Source: Moorena sp. SS36440bin_2 (GTDB lineage Bacteria; Cyanobacteriota; Cyanobacteriia; Cyanobacteriales; Coleofasciculaceae). From it: DNA of 46,716 nucleotides. This document shows, piece by piece, positions 37,380 through 44,533 of the stretch. Under the pieces are notes generated by a model. That model was not told the origin of the DNA. It made no database searches and saw nothing but the letters and a program-made list of their open reading frames with translations. Positions within the stretch are counted from its first letter, which is position 1, and each line of letters opens with the position of its first letter. The position numbers and the translations under genes were made by a program. The stretch is from NCBI GenBank assembly GCA_011524395.1, contig WTKN01000233.1, forward strand, positions 1 to 46,716, given 5' to 3'.

Positions 37380-39428
37380 ATGTCTGAAATTGCTAAAATC
37401 CCAGGAATACATGGACTTTGGGAAAAAACCAAAGGGGATTCCCAAGTTGTGGTTGCAGTTCTAGATGGGGTTGTTGACCAGGCTCATCCTTGTTTTGATG
37501 GGGCTAGGCTAAAGCGGTTGCCAACGTTAGTTCAGGGACAGGCAAACCCGAGTGGGAGGATGTCGAGCCATGGGACTCATGTTGCCAGTCTGATTTTGGG
37601 TCAGCATGGTTCTCCCGTGCAGGGGATTGCCCCGAACTGCCAGGGGTTAGTCATACCTGTGTTCGCCGATGAAGGTCGCCGCCTCTCCCAACTGGATTTG
37701 TCTCGTGCCATTGAACAGGCCGTTAATGCCGGAGCGGATATTATCAATATCAGCGGCGGACAACTGACTGACTATGGTGAAGCAGAGGACTGGCTGCAAC
37801 AGGCTGTGCGTCTGTGCCGAGACAATAATGTATTAATTGTCGCGGCTGCGGGCAATGACGGGTGTGAGTGTTTACACGTTCCCGCTGCCCTTCCGGCTGT
37901 CCTAGCAGTTGGAGCCACGGATGGCCAGGGACAACCCCTAGAACTGAGTAATTGGGGTCAAACCTATCAAAACCAAGGGATTCTGGCTCCGGGAGAGAAT
38001 ATTCTGGGAGCTAAACCCGGAGGTGCTACAGTCCGACTCAGTGGCACCAGTTTTGCCACCCCCATTGTCAGTGGAGTTGCGGCACTTTTGCTGAGTCTGC
38101 AACGGCAACGGGGTGAAGAACCTGACCCCCAAAAAGTTCGTACTGCCTTGCTAAAAACAGCCCTACCCTGTAACCTACCGGAAAACGATCGGCGTCCTCG
38201 TTGTTTGGTGGGTGAGGTTAATATTGCTGGGGCGTTTACTGATTTAACAGGAGAAACCATGTCTGAATCCGAAGAACTCTCAACCGTTGAAGCATCGGGC
38301 TGTGGCTGTGACGGAACACTACAAACCAGCACCCAAGTAGCACTGAATGCTGAGGTAACTTCAGCCGTTGATCCCACAGAAGCTAAACCTGCCGTTGCGG
38401 CCTCCTCAACTGAGACAGCGGTAGCCCCTGCCCAACCGACTGATGTTGCTGTTATTGCTTCTGAACCTCACTCTACACAAGCCCCAGTCACCGCGACTGC
38501 TGTATCCACATCAAATCACCAGATCTCTGCAATGTCCAACACTACTGCAAATGCAATTACCCCCAGCCAGCCCGTTCAAGCGAGTGGTGGCGATATAATT
38601 TATGTGATCGGAACCCTCGGTTACGACTTTGGCAGCGAAGCAAGGCGTGACTCCTTCAAACAGTTGATGCCACCTTATGAGATTGAAGGGACTCAGGTAC
38701 CAGCCAATCCCTATGATGCCCGTCAGATGGTGGACTATCTGGAGGCAAATCTGTCGGAAGCTAAGTCCTTAATTTGGACGCTGAATATGGAGTTGACTCC
38801 GATTTACGCCCTCGAACCTTCCGGGTCCTTTGCCAGAGATGTCTATGGTGCATTTCAGGAATTGCTCTCTGGGGAAGTACAAGCAGAAGATTCTGAGGAA
38901 TACATTGAACGGGTCAGTATCCCTGGACGCTTAACGGGAAGAACGGTAAAACTGTTCTCTGGGCAAGTTGTGCCAGTGGTTGAACCGGTAAGTCCTCGTG
39001 GCATCTACGGTTGGAGGGTGAATACCCTGGTTTCTTCTGCTTTGGAAGCGGTGCGGGGTCAACAGGCACAGGCAGATGATGACCAAATGCGGAAAAGCCT
39101 CAGCAGTTTCCTCAATCGGGTTTACTATGATCTCCGTAACTTAGGACAAACGTCTCAAGACCGGGCGCTGAATTTTGCGGCAACAAACGCTTTCCAAGCA
39201 GCTCAAACCTTCTCTGAAGCAGTAGCAGCTGGAATGGAATTAGATAGTATTGTAGTTCAGCGTAGTCCTTTCTGTCGGATGGATAGTGATTGTTGGGATG
39301 TGCAGTTGAAATTCTTTGACCCAGAAAACAACCGTCGAGCTAAGAAAGTCTTCCGCTTTACCATTGATGTTAGTGATTTAATTCCTGTGACTTTAGGCGA
39401 AGTTCGTTCTTGGTCTTCTCCTTATTAA
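37380..39428 (+). CDS. PatA/PatG-family subtilisin-like maturation protease
   Basis: A 682-residue protein. Residues 1-285 are an S8 peptidase with complete triad: D29 (VAVLDGVVD), H64 (SSHGTHVAS), S224 (LSGTSFATPIVSG), plus oxyanion N159 (AAAGND). A linker (290-405) rich in Ala, Thr and Pro carries GCGC at 307-310. Residues 406-682 are the conserved C-terminal domain shared by PatA and PatG (YVIGTLGYDFGSEARRDSFKQLMPP, NPYDARQMVDYLEANL). PatA and PatG trim and macrocyclise cyanobactin precursors; PatG also carries an N-terminal oxidase, which here is the separate upstream gene. There is no signal peptide, so it should act in the cytoplasm. Confidence 0.87.
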   Translation: MSEIAKIPGIHGLWEKTKGDSQVVVAVLDGVVDQAHPCFDGARLKRLPTLVQGQANPSGRMSSHGTHVASLILGQHGSPVQGIAPNCQGLVIPVFADEGRRLSQLDLSRAIEQAVNAGADIINISGGQLTDYGEAEDWLQQAVRLCRDNNVLIVAAAGNDGCECLHVPAALPAVLAVGATDGQGQPLELSNWGQTYQNQGILAPGENILGAKPGGATVRLSGTSFATPIVSGVAALLLSLQRQRGEEPDPQKVRTALLKTALPCNLPENDRRPRCLVGEVNIAGAFTDLTGETMSESEELSTVEASGCGCDGTLQTSTQVALNAEVTSAVDPTEAKPAVAASSTETAVAPAQPTDVAVIASEPHSTQAPVTATAVSTSNHQISAMSNTTANAITPSQPVQASGGDIIYVIGTLGYDFGSEARRDSFKQLMPPYEIEGTQVPANPYDARQMVDYLEANLSEAKSLIWTLNMELTPIYALEPSGSFARDVYGAFQELLSGEVQAEDSEEYIERVSIPGRLTGRTVKLFSGQVVPVVEPVSPRGIYGWRVNTLVSSALEAVRGQQAQADDDQMRKSLSSFLNRVYYDLRNLGQTSQDRALNFAATNAFQAAQTFSEAVAAGMELDSIVVQRSPFCRMDSDCWDVQLKFFDPENNRRAKKVFRFTIDVSDLIPVTLGEVRSWSSPY

Positions 39429-39481
39429 AGACCTATGAAATCGAGATAAGGAAATTGTTTGATTTCCTTATCTATAGTGGA

Positions 39482-39542
39482 GGGAATCGGGAATCGGGAA
39501 TCGGGAATCGGGAATCGGGAATCGGGAATCGGGAATCGGGAA
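39482..39542. repeat. GGGAATC heptamer array
   Basis: GGGAATC is repeated about eight times in perfect tandem, with no variation visible. The lack of decay suggests recent expansion. Confidence 0.95.
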
Positions 39543-39656
39543 GAAGGATTGAGGCAAACAGAATGCTGGTATTTCTATTGACAGAATAGATTTTTAGTTA
39601 ACGATTTCCTATCAACCTTCACCCTTCATACTTCATACTTCACCCTTTAAAATTGA

Positions 39657-40163
39657 TCAAAACTGATCGGTTTCTCGTGGTCCGGTGGCACCGCCTTGAT
39701 TAAGGAATAAGTTACCGGTGGCATCGTTTTGATAGATACAGCGAATTTCTGGTGTACCTTCAAGCACACCAGTGAAACCAAAAGTATTCATCCGATTTTT
39801 GCATTCCCGGACCTGTTCCGATGAGATCAGCCTCCTCTGTTCCAGAATTGACCAGTTATTCCGACGTAAAACACACCCAGGTCGCATCTTGGGCTGGGTC
39901 ACATACACATTAAAGGGATTGAGAGTCACGAAAACTTGCATATCCGTCACCATCGCACTGGCACCATACTGAATACAAAGCTCTGGATTTGGTGCGCTGC
40001 GGTCAATCACTTCACGGGAGGCAACGTTTTCTGGGTTGAGAGTGGCACCAGAGCTAAAAGCAATACCAACTCCCAGTCCCAAAACAAAAACCCCACCAAG
40101 AATCGCTAAGGTTGTGTAATTAATTTCAGGTATCCCATTAGAACTGTTGGATTCACGTTTCAT
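39657..40163 (-). CDS. DUF3172 domain protein
   Basis: A 168-residue cyanobacterial protein. One hydrophobic span at about 17-36 (TTLAILGGVFVLGLGVGIAFSSG) could anchor it with the rest outside the cytoplasm. Residues 55-155 are the conserved DUF3172 region (CIQYGASAMVTDMQVFVTLNPFNVYVTQPKMRPGCVLR, NWSILEQ, CKNRMNTFGFTG, IRCIYQND), with four cysteines (C63, C98, C122, C142 approximately) that could pair. Function unknown. The C-terminus NLFLNQGGATGPRE is typical of the family. Confidence 0.88.
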   Translation of the reverse strand: MKRESNSSNGIPEINYTTLAILGGVFVLGLGVGIAFSSGATLNPENVASREVIDRSAPNPELCIQYGASAMVTDMQVFVTLNPFNVYVTQPKMRPGCVLRRNNWSILEQRRLISSEQVRECKNRMNTFGFTGVLEGTPEIRCIYQNDATGNLFLNQGGATGPRETDQF

Positions 40164-40275
40164 TGGATTGAATTAACGTAATTAACGTTTAGAATTTTCT
40201 GGGTCAAGATTTCCTGGGAGTAGTTGCTACTTGCCCCCTTCTTTCAGTATGCCAGGTACGCCAATATTAATCCGG

Positions 40276-40383
40276 AGATGGGGAGCTGGGGAGTTGGAGA
40301 GCTGGGGAGTTGGAGAGCTGGGGAGCTGGGGAGCTGGGGAGATGGAGCTGGGGAGTTGGAGAGCTGGGGAGCTGGGGAGATGG
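40276..40383. repeat. GGGGAGCT octamer-like array
   Basis: GGGGAGCT, GGGGAGTT and GGAGAGCT units alternate about twelve times. Open frames across it (both strands) are low-complexity products of the repeat. Confidence 0.85.
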
Positions 40384-40415
40384 AAAACATGTTTGAGGGA
40401 TAGTAAATTTTTGTC

Positions 40416-41516
40416 TTACCCCGACTCCCGATTCCCGACTCCCGACTCCCGACTCCCGACTCCCGACTCCCGATCACCCATTGCTGCTTTCAACAATAAA
40501 TCTGCTCCAAATCGCACAGCATCGGTACAAGGTAAGCCAGTCTCTGTTTGTACCTGTTCAATGGCCGACCGGGCAGCTTGATCATCCAAGTGGCCAGTAT
40601 TAAGTGCGATCGCAATCACCTTGACCTGACCAAATGCCCCACCAGCACTAGCAACGGTCTCGTAAAGCTCAATCACCTTGGGTAATGGGGGAATCGGCAC
40701 ATGGTCATGATTACGAACAGACTCCTGTCCGGCTCGATGCACCAATAGTAATCCAGTGGGCTGAGTTCCTCGAATTAGCGGTAGAGTTGCTGTAGAACCA
40801 GGATGCAAAAGAGAACCTTGCCCTTCTACGATCAATAAGTCGTGGTCATTACCATAGCGCAATACCATTTGTTCCACAGCACCAGCAGCAAAGTCTACCC
40901 TAATCCCATCCAAGGGAATGCCATCCCCAGAAATCATAATTCCAGCTTGACCAGTGGCTAGGAACTTCGATGGTATGCCCTGACGCTGGGCGCACAAATA
41001 TAACTCCAGAGCTGCTGACATTTTGCCCACAGCCATATCCGTACCTACTGTCAAGATGCGCTGACAAGGTAGCGATCGCGCTTGAGCACTTGCTATTCCT
41101 AATCCCTTCGGTTCCCGACGAATATCCCAAATTACCTGACCGTCTTGTAGTAATTCCTGTAACTCTGGGTCAGATGCCATGGGAGTATGCAAACCATTGA
41201 TAATCGATAACCCTGCTCCTACCCCCACTTTCACCTCCTGCCACCAAGGCTCTGGTAATGCTCCTCCAGAGGGCGCAATACCAATCGCTAGGATATCTGG
41301 TTGATAAGCCAGGGCAGCAGACACGGAATCTACAATCGGGACATTAACCTTAATTCCAGTTAATTTAGACAAAGACTCCCCAGCAGACTGGTGGTCAATC
41401 ACCACCACAATTTCAGTTGGGCAATAGCGTAACAGAGTCAGTCCAGTTTTACCTTTGGAACCAAAAATCCCTTCATGGAGTAGAATCGCAATACGCCGAT
41501 TACTGCTTAAATTCAC
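40416..41516 (-). CDS. dgcN: DUF1611 protein, DgcN-like (D-glutamate N-acetyltransferase candidate)
   Basis: A 366-residue P-loop protein: N-terminal Rossmann-like part (RRIAILLHEGIFGSKGKTGL; VVVIDHQSAGE), then Walker A-like VGTDMAVGKMSAALEL and LLIVEGQGSLLHPG. This is the DUF1611 family; DgcN, characterised in other bacteria, N-acetylates D-glutamate. It overlaps the upstream DgcA-like epimerase gene by 17 bases, the same pairing as in dgcN-dgcA, which is strong support. The last about 20 residues (GDRESGVGSRESGVGNRESG) are read from a CCCGACT heptamer array (40421-40473), so the natural end probably lies near LLLKAAMG and the tail is a repeat-made extension. Confidence 0.8.
   Translation of the reverse strand: MNLSSNRRIAILLHEGIFGSKGKTGLTLLRYCPTEIVVVIDHQSAGESLSKLTGIKVNVPIVDSVSAALAYQPDILAIGIAPSGGALPEPWWQEVKVGVGAGLSIINGLHTPMASDPELQELLQDGQVIWDIRREPKGLGIASAQARSLPCQRILTVGTDMAVGKMSAALELYLCAQRQGIPSKFLATGQAGIMISGDGIPLDGIRVDFAAGAVEQMVLRYGNDHDLLIVEGQGSLLHPGSTATLPLIRGTQPTGLLLVHRAGQESVRNHDHVPIPPLPKVIELYETVASAGGAFGQVKVIAIALNTGHLDDQAARSAIEQVQTETGLPCTDAVRFGADLLLKAAMGDRESGVGSRESGVGNRESG
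40421..40473. repeat. CCCGACT heptamer array inside the 3' end of the DUF1611 gene
   Basis: About seven GACTCCC units; 3 units equal 21 bases, so the reading frame gives a seven-residue protein repeat (G-S/D/N-R-E-S-G-V). The stop codon falls at the array's edge. Confidence 0.9.
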
Positions 41517-42615
41517 GGCGTTTCACCCCCAGTCCTGGTAAATTATTCGGTATCAAATGCCCATTTTGTAGGGTTGCCCCTGTGAAGGGGTCATCTACTA
41601 GGTTTAAGTGGCTGTCTAAATCTAGATAATCTGCCAGTGGTGAGAGATGAGAAGCTGCTGTATTCGCCAGAGTACTGTCAGAATAGCAACCAAACATCAC
41701 CTGCAACCCACAAGCTTTTGCGGTATGCACCATCCGTATTGCCTCAGTTAAACCACCGGATTTCATTAGTTTGATGTTAATACCATGGACACAGTTTGCC
41801 AACGGCGGAATATCTTGGCTAGTCTTGCAACTTTCATCCACAAAAATTGGTAAAGGGGATTGCTTATACAACTGGGGTAAATCAACCTCTTTTCCCGGAG
41901 CGAGGGGTTGTTCCACATGCCTGACTCCCTGACTCGCCAGCCAGTTACACATCTCTACCCCTTCCTCCAAACTCCAACCCCCATTGGCATCTACACTCAA
42001 CTCAGCTTTTGGGGCCTCATCTCGAATGGCCAGCAGCATCTGTTGATCAGCAGCAATCCCCTCAGGTGAACCTAATTTAATTTTGAGTACATGAGCACCA
42101 GTAATCGGAATCCAGTCCTGCACCCGTTGCCTGGCCTTTTCTGGGTCACTAATGCCTACCGTAGCGGAAATTGGCACAATTCGGCGGCGGTTCAATCCCC
42201 ACAGCCGCCAGAGGGGTAATCCCACTCGCTTCCCTAACCAGTCATGTATTGCCAAATCAATGGATGCCCAAGCTGCTGATGGCACCTGTACTTCCTCCAA
42301 CACCCGTTCAATTTGTTGGTGTTCCCAAGGACTAAATGCCTCCAGCATCGGGATAACCACCTCTAGGGCTTCCAACAGAATCTCAGTAGTTTGCTTATGG
42401 GGGGTGGGGGGCAGGAAAGCCTCTGTGCCTAGATCTGACGAGCTACTGCTGAGCCTAGTTGCCTTTCTTAGGGAAAATGGAGACCCTTCGCCCCACGCTT
42501 CAATACCCTCCTGTTCTATCCTGACCAAGACATTGGTCGTTTCAGAGGTGGTGCCACGACTGATGGTTAAAGGGAACCGCTTATGTACCGTGAAGGTTTC
42601 AACGCCAATACGCAT
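41500..42615 (-). CDS. dgcA: Enolase-superfamily epimerase, DgcA-like
   Basis: A 371-residue protein of the muconate-lactonising/dipeptide-epimerase subgroup. The barrel catalytic lysines are in HVLKIKLG (K178, K180), metal ligands D209 (SVDANGGW), E235 (EQPL) and D260 (FVDESC), and the opposite lysine K282 (NIKLMKSGG). The N-terminal capping domain begins MRIGVETFTVHKRFPLTISRG. Family members epimerise L-Ala-D/L-Glu or, as DgcA, N-acetyl-D-glutamate. The overlap with the DUF1611 gene favours the latter: DgcN acetylates D-Glu and DgcA racemises it to N-acetyl-L-Glu. Residues about 48-72 carry an unusual Ser/Pro-rich insert in the capping-domain loop. Confidence 0.85.
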   Translation of the reverse strand: MRIGVETFTVHKRFPLTISRGTTSETTNVLVRIEQEGIEAWGEGSPFSLRKATRLSSSSSDLGTEAFLPPTPHKQTTEILLEALEVVIPMLEAFSPWEHQQIERVLEEVQVPSAAWASIDLAIHDWLGKRVGLPLWRLWGLNRRRIVPISATVGISDPEKARQRVQDWIPITGAHVLKIKLGSPEGIAADQQMLLAIRDEAPKAELSVDANGGWSLEEGVEMCNWLASQGVRHVEQPLAPGKEVDLPQLYKQSPLPIFVDESCKTSQDIPPLANCVHGINIKLMKSGGLTEAIRMVHTAKACGLQVMFGCYSDSTLANTAASHLSPLADYLDLDSHLNLVDDPFTGATLQNGHLIPNNLPGLGVKRREFKQ

Positions 42616-42639
42616 TGTCTATTTAGTATATGGTTATTT

Positions 42640-42905
42640 AGTTTAAGCTTGAAGGTGGTTTGGTTGAAGGTTGAAGGTGGTTTGGTTGAAGGTTGAACGC
42701 GCACGCGTGGCCAAAGGCCAAGGTTAGTTGGTTGAAGGTTGAACGCGCACGCGTGGCCAAAGGCCAAGGTTAGTTGGTTGAAGGTTGAACGCGCACGCGT
42801 GCGCGTTCAACCTGTAACCTGTAACCTGTAACCTGTAACCTGTAACCTGTAACCTGTAACCTGTAACCTTGGCCTATTGGCTACGCGTGCGCGTTCACCC
42901 TTAAT
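42640..42905. repeat. 46-bp tandem units, perfect palindrome and CCTGTAA array
   Basis: A 46-base unit (heptamers GGTTGAA plus ACGCGCACGCGTGGCC-AAAGGCC) starts at 42684 and 42730 and partly at 42776. The third copy runs into a 30-base perfect palindrome (42783-42812, arms GGTTGAACGCGCACG). Then CCTGTAA is repeated about nine times (42811-42868), ending in an inverted copy of the CGCGTGCGCGTTC motif. No gene lies here. Confidence 0.9.
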
Positions 42906-42942
42906 ACTTTAACTGATAGTTTTGTCATTATTCAGTAATTCA

Positions 42943-43491
42943 ATGAATTCCATAAAGCCATGGAAAACCATTAAATCAAAGTTGGTTTTTGACAATAAAT
43001 GGTGTCGAGTTAGGCAAGATGAAGTAGAATTGCCAAGTGGTGAAATTGTTGATGATTACTTCATCAATGTTAGACCGGATATTGTGCTGATACTGGCAAT
43101 TACTTGCGATCGCAATGTTGTCTTTGTCCGTCAATATCGCCATGGAGTGGGAGAAATTTTATTAGAACTCCCTGGGGGTGGTTTTAACTCAATGGAAGAA
43201 GATAGTCTGCAGGCAGCTGCTAGGGAATTAGAAGAAGAGACTGGTTATGTTTCCGACCATATGGTTTCCCTAGCCACCTTATATGATAATCCGGTAAAAG
43301 ATACCAATACAATTCATTTAATTATGGCGGAGCAAGCTCAACCATCGGGTATCCAGAATCTAGATATTACCGAAGAGGTGGAAATTGTTTTAGTACCTAT
43401 AGACGAGATTATGAGAAAAATTGAACAAGGAGAAATTTGTGTTTCCGGAACAATTGCTGCTTTGTTTTTAGGCTTGAAATTTTTGTCGTAA
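42943..43491 (+). CDS. NUDIX hydrolase (ADP-ribose pyrophosphatase-like)
   Basis: Start chosen at ATG 42943 (182 residues); the frame could begin at TTG 42922, but ATG is preferred. The NUDIX box is complete: GGGFNSMEEDSLQAAARELEEETGY, with the metal-binding glutamates in REL-EE. The YRHGVGEILLELPGGG run before it is typical of ADP-ribose/NDP-sugar pyrophosphatases (NudF type). These hydrolyse nucleotide-sugar diphosphates for housekeeping in the cytoplasm. Neighbours give no more specific clue; a repeat cluster sits directly upstream. Confidence 0.88.
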   Translation: MNSIKPWKTIKSKLVFDNKWCRVRQDEVELPSGEIVDDYFINVRPDIVLILAITCDRNVVFVRQYRHGVGEILLELPGGGFNSMEEDSLQAAARELEEETGYVSDHMVSLATLYDNPVKDTNTIHLIMAEQAQPSGIQNLDITEEVEIVLVPIDEIMRKIEQGEICVSGTIAALFLGLKFLS

Positions 43492-43572
43492 ATAGGTCAG
43501 CCATCAGCTGACAGCTGATAGCTTAATCCTTACTTGGGTGCAGCGCTATGGAATCACTAATCACCCAAATTC

Positions 43573-43773
43573 CTAAGAGTCTTCAGAGTCTTCTTCCATC
43601 GGCTTTCCTAAATCGAAAATAATTATAAATTGAGCATCGGGCATCAGTCGTTTCAGTGCCTGCAAGTTACCCTCCGCATCCGATCGGTTGCGGAACCGAG
43701 CCACAATCACTCGTTGCATCTTTGGTAATAGACGGACTATCACCCAAGGATGAAGGCGTTCAGAATAGGACAT
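43573..43773 (-). CDS. Small conserved-type hypothetical protein (66 aa)
   Basis: A 66-residue frame starting ATG 43773, preceded by a strong ribosome site AAGGAGAT (43790-43783). The sequence MSYSERLHPWVIVRLLPKMQRVIVARFRNRSDAEGN has a basic strand-helix pattern that could be an RRM-like or SPOR-like mini-fold (IVARFRNRSDAEGNLQALKRLMPDAQFIIIF), ending in an acidic tail EEDSEDS. I do not recognise a named family. The good ribosome site and the structured leader upstream support it being a real, regulated gene. Confidence 0.72.
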   Translation of the reverse strand: MSYSERLHPWVIVRLLPKMQRVIVARFRNRSDAEGNLQALKRLMPDAQFIIIFDLGKPMEEDSEDS

Positions 43774-43905
43774 AATTGATCTATCTCCTTAGATGGGGAC
43801 CAAGAGCCAGCCGGAGACCCGGGAAAATCTGTGGGCTGGCTCTTCCCGTGGACGTTTAACGACCACATCTTTATATTAACACAAAATAATCTTTTATTAT
43901 AACAT
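43774..43905 (-). promoter_or_regulatory. Structured 5' leader of the 66-aa gene
   Basis: On the minus strand a TATAAT-like -10 (43901-43896) precedes a leader of about 115 bases. It contains an 11-bp perfect stem, AAGAGCCAGCC (43844-43834) / GGCTGGCTCTT (43812-43802), with a 21-base loop. The stem ends 12 bases before the ribosome site. It does not match any riboswitch consensus I know. Confidence 0.5.
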
Positions 43906-43936
43906 ATTTTAAAAATTTTTGTAACAAATTTGTTAG

Positions 43937-43977
43937 GTAGTCGTGAGTCGGGAGTCGGGAGTCGGGAGTCGGGAATC
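43937..43977. repeat. GGGAGTC heptamer array
   Basis: About five GAGTCGG units, the same heptamer family as at 40421-40473 in the opposite sense. Confidence 0.85.
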
Positions 43978-43995
43978 GATGACTTTACAACCGAC

Positions 43996-44119
43996 ATATA
44001 GCAATTGTTATCCTAATGAGGTACACATAATTTTTGTGCTGTTCCCTGTTACCTCTTACCTGCTCCCTGCTCCCTAAAACCCAGAAATTTGTACCTCACA
44101 AGTCGTCTAATTGCTATAT
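43996..44119 (-). mobile_element. MITE-like element, copy 2 (intact ends)
   Basis: Terminal inverted repeats ATATAGCAATT (43996-44006) / AATTGCTATAT (44109-44119), and inner inverted GAGGTACA / TGTACCTC. It has no coding capacity; the centre holds CTGTTCCCTGTTACC repeats. It is homologous to 28493-28617 on the other strand. Confidence 0.75.
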
Positions 44120-44215
44120 ATATGATAGATAATAGCTGAAAGCTGAATGCGCACGGGTGCGCGTAGCGCTTAAGCTGATAAATTAACTTATATAAACTGA
44201 AAGTGGCAAATTGTA

Positions 44216-44527
44216 ATGGCAACTAAACTGATTGAATTAGACGATGGCACTTTAGTAGAAGTAGAAGTACCAGGGAATCAAGTCGAACCTATTGCTGGTG
44301 GTTTTGCTGATAAAGTTAGTGCTACTTTCGATAAAATTCGACCGCTGTTGGTTAAGACGTGCAAGCCCATTGCTCAGACTTGGAAAGAGCTGAATAAGGA
44401 GATGGATATTGAACAGGCTGAGGTAGAATTGGGGTTTAGTTTTGAAGGAGAAGGGAATTTATATATTACTAGGTCAACGGCAAATGCTAACCTGAAAGTG
44501 AAACTGGTACTGAAACCCAAAGATTAA
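44216..44527 (+). CDS. Trypco1 (CU044_2847) family protein
   Basis: A 103-residue protein: MATKLIELDDGTLVEVEVPG, a helix (FADKVSATFDKIRPLLVKTCKPIAQTWKEL), then EQAEVELGFSFEGEGNLYITRSTANANLKVKLVLKP. This order matches the trypsin-co-occurring domain Trypco1, which is nearly always next to trypsin-like proteins in NTP-dependent conflict systems. The trypsin gene begins 6 bases after its stop, so they form an operon. It probably acts as an adaptor or sensor; its biochemical role is unknown. Confidence 0.85.
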   Translation: MATKLIELDDGTLVEVEVPGNQVEPIAGGFADKVSATFDKIRPLLVKTCKPIAQTWKELNKEMDIEQAEVELGFSFEGEGNLYITRSTANANLKVKLVLKPKD

Positions 44528-44533
44528 TTGAAA

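Noticed and set aside
40231-40581. Open frames on both strands across 40231-40581
   Set aside because: Low-complexity translations of the GGGGAGCT and CCCGACT arrays; the real gene here is the end of the DUF1611 gene.
42684-42812. Regular repeats that might be a CRISPR array
   Set aside because: The units are contiguous tandem repeats with no unique spacers, and no cas gene is in the window.
43740-43997. 85-codon minus-strand frame upstream of the 66-aa gene
   Set aside because: It runs through a heptamer array and the structured leader, and its start lies in repeat sequence.
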